Shown: positions 9,289 to 17,961 of the stretch, in pieces
How positions within the stretch are numbered: position 1 is the first letter of the stretch
How the letters are laid out: every line of letters begins with the position of its first letter
Source of the DNA: Hyphomicrobiales bacterium
GTDB taxonomy: Bacteria > Pseudomonadota > Alphaproteobacteria > Rhizobiales > Rhizobiaceae
DNA: 49,961 nucleotides
Assembly (NCBI GenBank): GCA_900474095.1
Contig: UCOA01000072.1
Coordinates: forward strand, 1-49,961
Direction of reading: 5' to 3'
Program-made: the position numbers and the translations under genes
The notes under the pieces: model-generated
The model's input: only the letters and a program-made list of their open reading frames with translations
Database searches by the model: none
What the model was told of the DNA's origin: nothing

Positions 9289-10097
9289 CAGTTTCCACTC
9301 CCGCGGCGCGTCGTTGCCGTTTCATCCGTCGCCGGTGCCATGATGTCGGGGTCGGACGTTCCAAAGTTCTGTTTTTTTAGGTTGAAGATGCAGGTCCATT
9401 GATCGCCGTCGCGCAGCGTGTACTGGGTCGCGGTGCCGTCGATGACGAGGTAGTCGCCTTCACGCCGGAAGTTTCGGAGCGTCTCGGTAAAGTCGGCATT
9501 CACCGCGAAGATCGCTGGCACGCGTGCGCCGAATTTGAAGAAGGTCTTTTTCCCGTCGTCGAAAACCATCAGCGGCTTCAGCTTGCCGTCGCCGGAAAAC
9601 GAGTAGTCGATATTGACGTTGGCTTTGTCGATCCCTGAGATATTTGGATTGGCCGCGCGCGCTTCAGCCTCCCTTCGCAGGGCCGCATTGAGATCCTTTT
9701 CAGGGTAGACGAAGCGGATGCCGAAGACTTTCTTGCCGTCCTCGGGCGCATAATCGTTGAGCTCAAGGTAGTAGATGCGCTTGGTCGTTACGACATTCAT
9801 GTTGGTCGTGACGTTCTTTGCCTTGGGCTTGATGAAGAGGATGTTGCCTTTGTCCGTCGGCACGACATCCCAGCTGTCAGTGTCGCCCAGGGCAACCGTC
9901 TCGAATTTTTCGTCTTCGTCGAAGATGATCATTGTCGAGATGCCGTAAGTGGCAAACACGCGGACCACATTGTTCGGCTGATAGATGACGCTTGTAACGC
10001 GCGGATCGAGGCGACCGGGGGCTGGGGTCTGGGCTGCGAAGGCGGAGGGAAGCGAGGCGCTTATCATCATGCCAGCAAGGAAACCAAGTCGCGCCAT
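9288..10097 (-). CDS. virB9: VirB9 type IV secretion outer-membrane complex protein
   Basis: A 269-aa periplasmic protein of the VirB9/CagX/TrbG family. It has an N-terminal signal peptide ending in SAFA-AQ near residue 22. The mature protein has the N-terminal domain with LDPRVTSVIYQPNNVVRVFATYG and a C-terminal domain with IDYSFSGDGKLKPLMVFDDGKKTFFKF and VNADFTETLRNFRREGDYLVIDG, the usual VirB9 signatures. It packs with VirB10 and the VirB7 lipoprotein. It overlaps virB8 by 1 nt. Confidence 0.92.
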   Translation of the reverse strand: MARLGFLAGMMISASLPSAFAAQTPAPGRLDPRVTSVIYQPNNVVRVFATYGISTMIIFDEDEKFETVALGDTDSWDVVPTDKGNILFIKPKAKNVTTNMNVVTTKRIYYLELNDYAPEDGKKVFGIRFVYPEKDLNAALRREAEARAANPNISGIDKANVNIDYSFSGDGKLKPLMVFDDGKKTFFKFGARVPAIFAVNADFTETLRNFRREGDYLVIDGTATQYTLRDGDQWTCIFNLKKQNFGTSDPDIMAPATDETATTRRGSGN

Positions 10098-10789
10098 CAG
10101 CGGTTCCCCTCAGGGACCGTCTCCTGGTCTCGGCGATAATCGTAGACCTGGAAGCCGAGGGGGTTCTCGAAACGCCACTCATTTGTGGCCGGCGTGTCGG
10201 TATAGCGATAACGGACGACAGCGATCCAGTGACGCGGTATGGATTCCGTTTCAGATTGCTCGACCGTCGCAAAGCGCACGATCCCGGTACTGGCGTTCGG
10301 AAAGGTGACCGACGCGATTTCAGTCGTCACCCGTTTGATCCTGCCGTAGATCCTGGCCGGGTTCTGGACGTTGGCGGCACTATACAGGTCCTGCAGCTCG
10401 CGAGCGGCATTTCCTGTCGATAGAAGCGCGGCGATACCAAAATTCTGCTCGATCGCATACGGATCATAGCCTTCGCGCGAGCGGATGTAGCGGACGATGT
10501 TGGCCTGGGTCACGGCCTGCTGCTCGGTGAGATTGGTCGGTCGCGTCAGGCCCGTCTTGACCTCGACATAGCCGGTGTTCCTGTCGACTTCGACGATATA
10601 GGGCTCGAAGCTCTTCAAGGGGACGAGCATGGCGAGCGTTGCCAGACTGACAAGGGTAATGGCGCCAAAGATGGTCGTGACGAACCAGGCGAGTGCTCGC
10701 GATCGCTTGGCTTTCTTGACGATCTCCTGTTCCCAGGTATCTCCGCTTTGATAGTAAGTCCGTAGACGATCGTCATTCGTGTCCGCCAT
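10097..10789 (-). CDS. virB8: VirB8 inner-membrane assembly protein
   Basis: A 230-aa bitopic protein of the VirB8 family. A cytoplasmic N-terminus of about 30 residues precedes a single membrane helix (about 33-53, WFVTTIFGAITLVSLATLAML). The periplasmic NTF2-like domain includes PYIVEVDRNTGYVEVKTGL, YIRSREGYDPYAIEQNF and the C-terminal NPLGFQVYDYRRDQE. It nucleates the inner-membrane complex and binds VirB5, B9 and B10. It starts 36 bp downstream of virB6. Confidence 0.92.
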   Translation of the reverse strand: MADTNDDRLRTYYQSGDTWEQEIVKKAKRSRALAWFVTTIFGAITLVSLATLAMLVPLKSFEPYIVEVDRNTGYVEVKTGLTRPTNLTEQQAVTQANIVRYIRSREGYDPYAIEQNFGIAALLSTGNAARELQDLYSAANVQNPARIYGRIKRVTTEIASVTFPNASTGIVRFATVEQSETESIPRHWIAVVRYRYTDTPATNEWRFENPLGFQVYDYRRDQETVPEGNR

Positions 10790-10824
10790 TGCCGTTATGC
10801 CCTTCCGAAGATCGATCTGGCCGT

Positions 10825-11850
10825 TCAGGCCGGCGTGCTGTGTTGTGTTATCTTTGTTTGCATCGCAGCCTTGGTGCCGGAGTTGTCGTTGTCGCCATCA
10901 CTGCGGTATCGATCGCGCAAGGAACGGCCGGCTCGGTAAGCCGCTCGGCCGGCAGAGTTGGCTCGTCGTGCCGCGGCCATGGGCGCCTTGATGCCCGCCT
11001 TTCTCGCCATGTTGGTCCCGACTGATCCAACGCCAGCGGCAATGCCGCCGGCGATACCCTGTCCGATTGAGTGGACGTAAAACATGACGAATGCGCCGGC
11101 CGCGCAGAGAAGCAGGAACCCGGCAATGTCGGCGAGCGTCAGTGTCCTGGCGCCGCTCGCAGCATTGATCTGGGCGAGCTCGGGGTCCATGGCCGCGATC
11201 AGAAACGAGGCGACGACATAGATGAACAAGGGGATCAGCGCGTAGGTCAGGACCTGATTGAACCAGCCGACCCCGTACCCCCTCGTTTTCTCGAACAGCA
11301 TGCAGGCGATGAAAATCGGCGCGGTCCCGATCAAAACCCACAGCATTACCTTCGCCAGGATGAGGATTGCCAGCGCGACGGCGATGAATATTCCGGCGCC
11401 GATCATGGTCAACACCCCGATCATGCTGGGCAGGACGGAAAAATAGCCGGACTGCTCGGCAAAGGCGGAAGCGGCCTGATTGGCGGTTCTCCAGATCTGC
11501 GACAGTCCGTTGGTCGGCTCGGTGATGCCCGTACCGGACGCGGCAAGTATCGCGCGACCGACGTCCTCGGGTGTGTCGTTGATCCACTGGTAGAAAAGGT
11601 TGTTGAAGTTCGACCAGGAGCTGACGAGCGCCAGAATGATCATCATCCGGACGATGCGCCCGATGATTTCGGAGACGCCGATCCGGGCGGTACCCAGAAA
11701 CAGCTGCAGACCATAATAGGCGACATAGGCCACCAGCATTATTTGCAGCAGCGGCATGATTTCCTGGGCAACGACCGTGTACGCCCTTTCCGAAAACGTC
11801 GTTCCGGAATCTTCGATACGCTGAAGCAGAGCGCCGAGAAAGTCTTCCAT
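10825..11850 (-). CDS. virB6: VirB6 polytopic inner-membrane channel protein
   Basis: A 341-aa protein with at least five strongly hydrophobic segments, including LQIMLVAYVAYYGLQLFLG, MIIILALVSSW, IGAGIFIAVALAILILAK, LIPLFIYVVASFLIAAM and AGFLLLCAAGAFVMFYVHS. This is typical of VirB6/TrbL proteins that line the inner-membrane passage. The C-terminal ~70 residues are Ala/Arg/Gly-rich and probably cytoplasmic. It follows the small lipoprotein gene by 3 bp. Confidence 0.88.
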   Translation of the reverse strand: MEDFLGALLQRIEDSGTTFSERAYTVVAQEIMPLLQIMLVAYVAYYGLQLFLGTARIGVSEIIGRIVRMMIILALVSSWSNFNNLFYQWINDTPEDVGRAILAASGTGITEPTNGLSQIWRTANQAASAFAEQSGYFSVLPSMIGVLTMIGAGIFIAVALAILILAKVMLWVLIGTAPIFIACMLFEKTRGYGVGWFNQVLTYALIPLFIYVVASFLIAAMDPELAQINAASGARTLTLADIAGFLLLCAAGAFVMFYVHSIGQGIAGGIAAGVGSVGTNMARKAGIKAPMAAARRANSAGRAAYRAGRSLRDRYRSDGDNDNSGTKAAMQTKITQHSTPA

Positions 11851-11853
11851 CGC

Positions 11854-12048
11854 CTATTGTTCCATTCCAATGGCGGCGAAAGCGGCGGCGGGGTCGTTGA
11901 CGGCGCGCATCGCCCTGCAGGCCTGCCGCGGATCTTCCACAAACGAGCTGACCGGCCGCTTGCACGGAGCGGTTTTTTCCTTGACAGTTCCGCACCCCGA
12001 CAGGGCTGTCATGGCAAGGATGGCGCTCAAGCAAACAAGCGGCCGCAT
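11854..12048 (-). CDS. Small lipoprotein of the T4SS (VirB7-like)
   Basis: A 64-aa protein from ATG 12048 (an upstream in-frame ATG at 12063 would overlap virB5). The N-terminus MRPLVCLSAILAMTALSGC is a lipoprotein signal with lipobox LSGC, so the mature protein starts at an acylated cysteine. Two further cysteines (APCKRP and QACRAM) may form a disulfide. Its position between virB5 and virB6, and its size, fit VirB7, the lipoprotein that pairs with VirB9. An entry-exclusion lipoprotein in the same place is the main alternative, since sequence identity is poor in both families. Confidence 0.65.
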   Translation of the reverse strand: MRPLVCLSAILAMTALSGCGTVKEKTAPCKRPVSSFVEDPRQACRAMRAVNDPAAAFAAIGMEQ

Positions 12049-12052
12049 CCGG

Positions 12053-12754
12053 TCAGTTTCCATAGGTGAGGGCTTTTTTGCTGTTCGAAATGTCCGTCAG
12101 GCGGCGCTGGTTCTCCGCCTGCAGCGATGTCACGGCGCCGTTCATCACCCCGATCATTTCATTGAGGGTGAGGCCCGACTGCACCTGCAGCTGGGTGTTC
12201 TGGTCGATCGACCCCTTGATATCTTCGGCCTTGCCGATCTGTTGTCCAGCCGCCTCAAAGGCACTGCGCCGTGTTTCCGTTGCCTTTTGCGCCCCATTGA
12301 TCAGCGCTGAAACGCCAAGCACGGTATTGACCAATTGCTCGTAGGATTTGTCGCCGGAAAAGTCGCTGTTCTCCTTGCCGGAGAGTGATTTCACCAACCG
12401 CAGGCCGTTGATGAAGGCAGTGGCGACTTTCGAAACGTCACCAGTCATGTTGCCGAAATCCGGGACGCCGCCTTTGATCAGGCTATCGAGGGACGGCATG
12501 GACGAGACGCTGAAGCCCTGTCCGATCGCCAGGTTTTGCAAGGGCTCGGCTGAGCTGCCCCGATCGCCGGTGACGGCCTTCAGCGTGTCCTCGACCGTGG
12601 TCAGGATATTTTTGTTGGTGTCTAGGATCCGGTCGGTTGTGTTCGCCGTCTGTTTGGCGATCTCGTAATTTTGCCTGTCGATGACGGGCACATCGCCAAG
12701 GGCGGTGGCGATTGGCAGAAGGACAAGCGCAGCAGTTATGGTCTCAAGTTTCAT
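12053..12754 (-). CDS. virB5: VirB5 minor pilin
   Basis: A 233-aa periplasmic protein, started at ATG 12754 because GGAG lies 7 nt upstream; the frame extends to a GTG at 12766. The signal peptide ends near TALG-DVPV. The mature chain is helical, with the VirB5 pattern of an N-terminal helix (NTTDRILDTNKNILTTVEDTL), a glycine-rich middle and a long C-terminal helix ending QAENQRRLTDISNSKKALTYG. VirB5 sits at the pilus tip and may act in adhesion. Its mature N-terminus DVPVIDRQ closely matches that of the transglycosylase encoded just upstream. Confidence 0.85.
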   Translation of the reverse strand: MKLETITAALVLLPIATALGDVPVIDRQNYEIAKQTANTTDRILDTNKNILTTVEDTLKAVTGDRGSSAEPLQNLAIGQGFSVSSMPSLDSLIKGGVPDFGNMTGDVSKVATAFINGLRLVKSLSGKENSDFSGDKSYEQLVNTVLGVSALINGAQKATETRRSAFEAAGQQIGKAEDIKGSIDQNTQLQVQSGLTLNEMIGVMNGAVTSLQAENQRRLTDISNSKKALTYGN

Positions 12755-12765
12755 GATCGGCTCCA

Positions 12766-13848
12766 CTATTGGGGTTGCAGCAACAACTGAACGTCGGTTT
12801 CATCTTCGCGTTTTTCGACGCACGCCTTGTTCATGGGATCCCAAACCAGCTTTTGTCGCGGGTCGCAGAGATCCGTCGTATCGTCAGGTTCGTCTTCGTC
12901 CCGGCCACGCTCGGTGGATTGCGACGAACTTGACAGATCGGAAGCCGCAACAGCGTTGCGGGAATTGATCAGATCGGCCATCGCCGCGCTAAGCTTGATG
13001 ACGTTGTTCATCATTTCGAGATTGGCGTTTCGCGCGGTGGAATTATGGTCCCAGCTGTCCTGGATGGTCCCGGTCTGCAGGTTCGCCAACTGTTGATACC
13101 AACGTCCTACATTGGCGAGGCTCTCCGACGTCGCGGCCGTGGTTCCCATAGCAGTCAAAGTGGAATCCCGCATGCCTGTGTAAGCAGCCTCGCCACCACC
13201 GAAATTCAGTGGAATGCCGGACTTGTCCGAGCCGCCAAAGGCCGGCAACCAGTCCTGGGTGATGCTGCGGACGTAGCCTTGCGTCTCCTTGAATGGAGGA
13301 ATGCCACCGTACTTGTTGACGTTGTCTGGACCGGAGTTATAGGCGGCAAGCGCGAGCGAGACGTTGCCGTTATAGCGCCGCAGCTGCCGCCTGTAGTAGT
13401 GAGCGCCGCCTCGCAGATTGTCCTCGATGTTGTATTCGTCGACGCCAAGGTCGTCTGCGGTACCGGGCATCAACTGCGCAAGGCCGGTCGCGCCAGCCCC
13501 GGATTTGGCGCAAGGGTTGAACCGACTTTCCTGATAGACGAGCGCAAGGAACTGGTTCTCGTCGATGCCTTCTTCGCGTGCGACACGGCGCACCAGCCCG
13601 GAGATCTCCGGGTTTTGCTCGGCGGCACCAACCGGATCGTTTCGGCGGGAGGGGCGGTACATCGAGCAGGTGACCGACATATTGATCGTGTGACGGTCTT
13701 TATCGATATCCTCGATTTTGCTCGTCGTCTCCCCGCGCTCTGTATCCTGGTCGAGGATCGTCTTGTCGATCACGGGAACGTCGGCCCAGGCTGAAAGCGG
13801 CATCTCGACTGCGGCAACCATCAAAAGCAGGAGAGAAAGCGGTTTCAT
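12766..13848 (-). CDS. Second lytic transglycosylase with VirB5-like N-terminus
   Basis: A 360-aa exported protein. ATG 13848 is chosen because it overlaps the virB4 stop (ATGA) and has GGGAGG 7 nt upstream. After a signal peptide ending WA-DVPV come ~45 residues resembling the start of VirB5 (DVPVIDK, then a Thr/Asp-rich helix). An SLT domain follows, with the catalytic Glu in ALVYQESRFNPCAKSGAGATGLAQLMPGTA and with LALAAYNSGP. The C-terminal ~120 residues are polar and Ser/Asp-rich. It probably opens peptidoglycan for the T4SS. Its place between virB4 and virB5, in addition to virB1, is unusual for Ti-type loci. Confidence 0.85.
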   Translation of the reverse strand: MKPLSLLLLMVAAVEMPLSAWADVPVIDKTILDQDTERGETTSKIEDIDKDRHTINMSVTCSMYRPSRRNDPVGAAEQNPEISGLVRRVAREEGIDENQFLALVYQESRFNPCAKSGAGATGLAQLMPGTADDLGVDEYNIEDNLRGGAHYYRRQLRRYNGNVSLALAAYNSGPDNVNKYGGIPPFKETQGYVRSITQDWLPAFGGSDKSGIPLNFGGGEAAYTGMRDSTLTAMGTTAATSESLANVGRWYQQLANLQTGTIQDSWDHNSTARNANLEMMNNVIKLSAAMADLINSRNAVAASDLSSSSQSTERGRDEDEPDDTTDLCDPRQKLVWDPMNKACVEKREDETDVQLLLQPQ

Positions 13849-16259
13849 GGCCATGCCTCCCAACCGCAAAATTGCGGGAGCCAGGCAGCCGGGGCATCAC
13901 CCAGTTCGTGCCTTAGCCGCGCGCATTCCTCGATGGTCTCTTTGCGACCGGACAACACTTTGATCATGTCCGGCATCGTGCCGAGGTCGAGTCTGGCGAT
14001 AACGCTGTCGTTGCCATGTTTGATGAGAAATGTTCGCTTCTCCGGCGGTGTAGTCCGGATGAAGTTGAATTCCTTCACCGTCAGTCCGAAGCGCCTGATG
14101 TAACTTTCCTCGTCGGCGCGCGGATTGGGGAAATGTATATTGGTCGATGACTGCTCGATCAGCGTGTGGGCAGCGGCTGCACGCACGATATCGGCCGCCG
14201 ACTGGGTGCCGAACCCGACGATCCCGTTCAGCTTCCGGATTGTCTTCATCTTGTCGACGATGAAATCACTGAAAGTCGGATCCCGTAAGAGTCGCCAGCC
14301 TTCGTCCATGAAGATCATCGCCGGCGAACCATCAAGGAGCTCGTCGAGCCGGTGGAAGATGTACATCAAGGCAGGCGTTCTGAGCTCCTCGTTGTCGAGA
14401 ATGTTGGTCATGTCAAACCCGAACACCCTGCGGTCGGAGAGGATGAGGACATCGTGCTGGGCGTTGAAGAGCCAGGCCTTCTCTCCGTCGATCCATGGCC
14501 GCAGGCGGGCATTCAAGTCGTTCGGGCCAGCACGCGATCGCCCGATCAACAGGCCCGAGAGGTTCGCGAGATTTCGCTGGGCCGCCGGCTCCTGCATGAG
14601 CCGCTGCAAAGCGCGCTCAAGAATGTCCTGTTCTTCCTGATCGAAGTCGCTGCCATCGCCACGGCGAAGCATTGCCTTCAGCAAACGCAACAGGAACTCC
14701 CGGTTCGGCCCGGTATTTTCGAGCTGAAGCGGATTGAAACCAGTGGACGTTCCAGGGGACAGAACCTCATATGCGCCATTCATTGCGCGAACGAAGATCT
14801 CAGCGCCTCGGTCCTTGTCGAAGAAGACAGCCTTGGGTGTGGGCTGGACCCGGAAGGCCTGGGCAAGCAGGAAGGTGAGGGCGACGGTCTTTCCGGAGCC
14901 GGTCGGGCCGGTCACCAGGAAATGGCCGATGTCCCTTCGATGAAAATTGAACCAATAAGGCGTCTGGCTGGTCGTCTCCAGGATGCTGATCGGCGTGCCC
15001 CAATATGTCCCCTCGGTCTGACCGGCGGCAAAGTTGTGCATCGAGGAAAGGCCGGCGTAATTTGCACTGGACAGCAGAGCCTTTCGGGCGATGTAGGGGT
15101 GATTGCCGGGGAGCTGCGCCCAGAACCCGGCCTCCAGGTTAAGGTCTTCTCGCAACCAGTTGATGTTCATATCTGTCAGGCAGGCGCCGAGGTCCGACAC
15201 GGCCTTGTTGACGCCGTCCAGGTCGCGCGACAGGCAAAGCAGGGTCATGTGATGGAGGCCGAACACCGCCTCCTGGTTCATCAGGCTGTTGAGAGCGAAA
15301 TCGATATCGTTCTCGACGTCACTGCCTGCTTCGTCGGACGCTGCGATTTGCCGCTTAAGGCGTGAGATGCGCTCCTGGGCGATCGGTTTATCGGCAATCG
15401 TGAAGGACTGCGTCAGAATGAATTCGTGATTGACCTGCAACAGCCCGTCGAGCATGCCTGGACCCGTAAAGGGTGGATACTCCTTGATCGACAGCATGGC
15501 ACCGAAACGGTCGTCCGCGTTTGTCGACCCCTGCGCCTGCAGCGTGCGCCTGGAGAAGTGCAGGCGAGAGCTTCCGACATAATTTGCAATGCTCATGCGG
15601 GGCAGGCGCATCTTGCGGGGAATGCCGCAGTTGAGCAGGGCATTGAAGAATTCGCAGGGCTCGGAATAGGGCTCTTCGAGGCGGCGGGTGATGCCAAGCG
15701 GACGAGCGCCGTACTTTTGCAAATCTCGGCAGATATTGCCGACGAGCTCTTCGAGTTCGCTGACGGATTCCCGCAGCTGATCTTCTGCCGCTTGGCGCGA
15801 TCCTGCTCTCCATAAAAGGCGACGCGCCTTATCGCCCGCCGCAAGCGCTCCCCGCATTCCCGTGTGCAGCACACTCAGGTAGAGTTCATTGGCAAACATG
15901 CGCTTTTCGCGGAGCTGCGCCATGTAGCGGCGGTTGAGCAGCGCACAGAACGGATCCGCGAATGTGCCCGCGAGTTCACCCCCAACCTGTCGGCGGACTA
16001 CGGTAGACCACAGCGAGAAGCGGCTGGAGCCAAGTGCCCGGATCATCGTATTCTGCACGACGGACCGCATATTCAGTTCGGCCTGATCCTCGGTCTGAAA
16101 AAACAGTCCGTTCAGGCGAATGACGGAGAGGAGAGCACCGCTCTCGAGTTTGACCACCGTGTCGGCGACATGCCGCAGATACGGGATGTGCTTCGACATC
16201 GGCCTTTCCCGACCGGCGATGGTTCCGAAGCCAAGCTCTTCGCGGATGAGTTTCAGCAT
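13845..16259 (-). CDS. virB4: VirB4 type IV secretion ATPase
   Basis: An 804-aa ATPase of the VirB4/CagE/TrbE family that powers pilin extraction and substrate transfer. The N-terminal ~430 residues form the membrane-associated domain. Walker A is GPTGSGKT (451-458). The segment KAVFFDKDRGAEIFVRAMNG and Walker B (PAMIFMDEGWRLL) follow, then a region reading NGIVGFGTQSAADI that is typical of the family. It starts 6 bp after virB3 and ends overlapping the second transglycosylase. Confidence 0.94.
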   Translation of the reverse strand: MLKLIREELGFGTIAGRERPMSKHIPYLRHVADTVVKLESGALLSVIRLNGLFFQTEDQAELNMRSVVQNTMIRALGSSRFSLWSTVVRRQVGGELAGTFADPFCALLNRRYMAQLREKRMFANELYLSVLHTGMRGALAAGDKARRLLWRAGSRQAAEDQLRESVSELEELVGNICRDLQKYGARPLGITRRLEEPYSEPCEFFNALLNCGIPRKMRLPRMSIANYVGSSRLHFSRRTLQAQGSTNADDRFGAMLSIKEYPPFTGPGMLDGLLQVNHEFILTQSFTIADKPIAQERISRLKRQIAASDEAGSDVENDIDFALNSLMNQEAVFGLHHMTLLCLSRDLDGVNKAVSDLGACLTDMNINWLREDLNLEAGFWAQLPGNHPYIARKALLSSANYAGLSSMHNFAAGQTEGTYWGTPISILETTSQTPYWFNFHRRDIGHFLVTGPTGSGKTVALTFLLAQAFRVQPTPKAVFFDKDRGAEIFVRAMNGAYEVLSPGTSTGFNPLQLENTGPNREFLLRLLKAMLRRGDGSDFDQEEQDILERALQRLMQEPAAQRNLANLSGLLIGRSRAGPNDLNARLRPWIDGEKAWLFNAQHDVLILSDRRVFGFDMTNILDNEELRTPALMYIFHRLDELLDGSPAMIFMDEGWRLLRDPTFSDFIVDKMKTIRKLNGIVGFGTQSAADIVRAAAAHTLIEQSSTNIHFPNPRADEESYIRRFGLTVKEFNFIRTTPPEKRTFLIKHGNDSVIARLDLGTMPDMIKVLSGRKETIEECARLRHELGDAPAAWLPQFCGWEAWP

Positions 16260-16265
16260 GGCCGG

Positions 16266-16565
16266 TCACGGTCCGTAGGAATTGGCGCCCCAGAACGACT
16301 TGTTGGGCGTCTTCGGCGTCATGCGCGTCGCGACCTGCAGCACATCGAGAATGCGGCTGTCCCAGGTGCAAAGCGTGAAAAGAACGAGATAGGCAACCGG
16401 CGCGGTCAGCAGTGCCCATACGGTGTTGGTCGCCAGCCACACGATGATCGTGAGCCCGATGACAACCACGATCGCCATGTAGGGAACACCCCACAATGTG
16501 GGCGACCGGGTAAGACCGATGATCAAGGGCGTCAGGGTCGGCTTGTCGTCTTCGAACTCGGCCAT
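16266..16565 (-). CDS. virB3: VirB3 inner-membrane protein
   Basis: A 99-aa membrane protein with two adjacent hydrophobic segments (IVVVIGLTIIVWLATNTVWALLTAPVAYLVLF) after a short N-terminus containing TPLIIGLTRSPTLWGVPY. That N-terminal pattern and the size are diagnostic of VirB3/TrbD. It assists VirB4 in pilus assembly. It lies 3 bp after virB2. Confidence 0.9.
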   Translation of the reverse strand: MAEFEDDKPTLTPLIIGLTRSPTLWGVPYMAIVVVIGLTIIVWLATNTVWALLTAPVAYLVLFTLCTWDSRILDVLQVATRMTPKTPNKSFWGANSYGP

Positions 16566-16568
16566 GGC

Positions 16569-16907
16569 TCAGTTCCCGACGGTCGACATCAGCTGGTCGA
16601 CGATAGCCGGCGCGCCGAACACAAGGCCGATGCCGAGGACAACTGCTCCTGCCGTGAACCAGCTCAGACGGCCGGCAAAAGCAAGGAACCCCAGGCCGAT
16701 GACGGCGATGATGGCGACCAGGCGGCCGAACGGACCGGTGATAAAGTCAACCACCGCCTGAACCACCGTCTGGAGGGGCGCGAATGCCTGGTTGGTGGCC
16801 TGTGCCATTGCGACATCTGCGGCAATCAGCTGGGCTATCGCAAGCGCAGACACGACCGCGGTGATCTTCCATGCCTTCTTGTGCTGGGCGGACAGGACGA
16901 TTTTCAT
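16569..16907 (-). CDS. virB2: VirB2 major pilin
   Basis: A 112-aa prepilin. It has a long signal peptide cleaved near VAMA-QATN (about residue 36), leaving a ~76-aa mature pilin with two hydrophobic helices (VVDFITGPFGRLVAIIAVIGLGFLAF and the FTAGAVVLGIGLVFGAPAIV segment) separated by a short polar turn with Arg. This is the standard VirB2/TrbC layout. It lies between virB1 and virB3. Confidence 0.9.
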   Translation of the reverse strand: MKIVLSAQHKKAWKITAVVSALAIAQLIAADVAMAQATNQAFAPLQTVVQAVVDFITGPFGRLVAIIAVIGLGFLAFAGRLSWFTAGAVVLGIGLVFGAPAIVDQLMSTVGN

Positions 16908-16924
16908 TTTCTTATCCTCTTCGT

Positions 16925-17797
16925 TTAGAAGTGCATGACACCGTTGACGAACCGTCTGCCTCGTCCACCAATAACGTCGCTGGCCTGGCCGTCGGGCAGG
17001 GGTGGTTTATTTGCGGTGATTGCTGCAGGGCCTCGGTGCTCCAGGGCCTGCAGCTGCAGGCCAAGCTGGCGGTTGATCACCGCCGCCACGTATCGGATCG
17101 TTTCGTCATAGGGCGGGATGCCGCCATTGTCATAAATGGCCTTACTGCCGGCGTTGTAGGCCGCGGCCGCAACCAGCGGGTTCTTGAATTCGTCGATGAG
17201 GGCTTTGAGGTGACGGACCCCGCCGTCAATATTGGATGCTGGATCACACAGGTCTCGGACGCCGAGACTTAACGCGGTGTCGGGCATGAGTTGCATTGGC
17301 CCGCGCGCACCTTTCGGGCTGTTGCGGGTCTGATCAAACCGGCTTTCCGCCCACGCGATCGCCTGGGCAAATTCGGGATCGACGCCGTAGGCCTTGGCCG
17401 TTACGCCGACAAGATTTGCAATCTCTCCTGGTTTCATCGGGGAGTCGCCGCAAGCGCTCTCGGGGCTTGGAAATTGACCGGGAGATGAATATAATATGTT
17501 CATTGTCCGGGGTGAGTGTAGTGGCCCTCTCGCGACGCCGAAAGAGGTTTCCGGGCGCATATTTGACCATGATGTGTTCATGCCTTGCGCCTGCTGGGCT
17601 TTGACAAGAGTCCCGGAAGACTCGAGCACAAAATCTTCGGATGATCTCGAAGAACTCCCCCCAGAGCTCCGTACGCGTGCGTCGAAAGCTTGTGATTTTC
17701 TGAGAGAAAATCTCGATTTATCAAACGAATATGCATTTCCGACAGAAAAAGCCAGAAGGGGTAAGGCGGTAAAAATGCTAATCCGGTTTAATCTCAA
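16925..17797 (-). CDS. virB1: VirB1 lytic transglycosylase
   Basis: A 290-aa exported peptidoglycan hydrolase. The start is a TTG at 17797 supported by GAGG at about 7 nt. A signal peptide (LPLLAFSVGNAYS) is followed by a ~110-residue Ser/Arg-rich region, then the SLT domain from about residue 130: FAQAIAWAESRFDQTRNSPKGARGPMQLMPDTA with the catalytic Glu, and AAAAYNAGSKAI. It is the promoter-proximal gene of the virB operon, read divergently from the nuclease-like genes. Confidence 0.88.
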   Translation of the reverse strand: MRLNRISIFTALPLLAFSVGNAYSFDKSRFSLRKSQAFDARVRSSGGSSSRSSEDFVLESSGTLVKAQQAQGMNTSWSNMRPETSFGVARGPLHSPRTMNILYSSPGQFPSPESACGDSPMKPGEIANLVGVTAKAYGVDPEFAQAIAWAESRFDQTRNSPKGARGPMQLMPDTALSLGVRDLCDPASNIDGGVRHLKALIDEFKNPLVAAAAYNAGSKAIYDNGGIPPYDETIRYVAAVINRQLGLQLQALEHRGPAAITANKPPLPDGQASDVIGGRGRRFVNGVMHF

Positions 17798-17961
17798 CGT
17801 TCGTCCTCACTTTTTCTGTTGCTGTCGATCTCGTCCTCAAGGGCAGTTGAATCTCCAAGTGGGCATTGCAATTTTCGTTCGAGTGAGTTACCGAAGATGT
17901 TCAAATCTACAACGAAAATCAAAAGTCGCAAATAGAAAAAATACATCTAAAGGCTGTATCG
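17798..17961. promoter_or_regulatory. Divergent control region between virB operon and nuclease-like operon
   Basis: A 164-bp gene-free stretch, clearly more AT-rich than its flanks (especially 17895-17955), between two operons that diverge. It must hold the promoters of both the virB operon and the secreted nuclease-like genes. I see no sigma-54 motif and no vir-box-like dyad that I can defend. The XRE regulator at 20.5 kb is a candidate to act here. Confidence 0.5.

Noticed and set aside
10898-12069. Large overlapping frames on both strands within virB6 (332 and 378 codons)
   Set aside because: Their translations are Arg/Gly/Asp-rich without domains; virB6 with its membrane helices explains the region.
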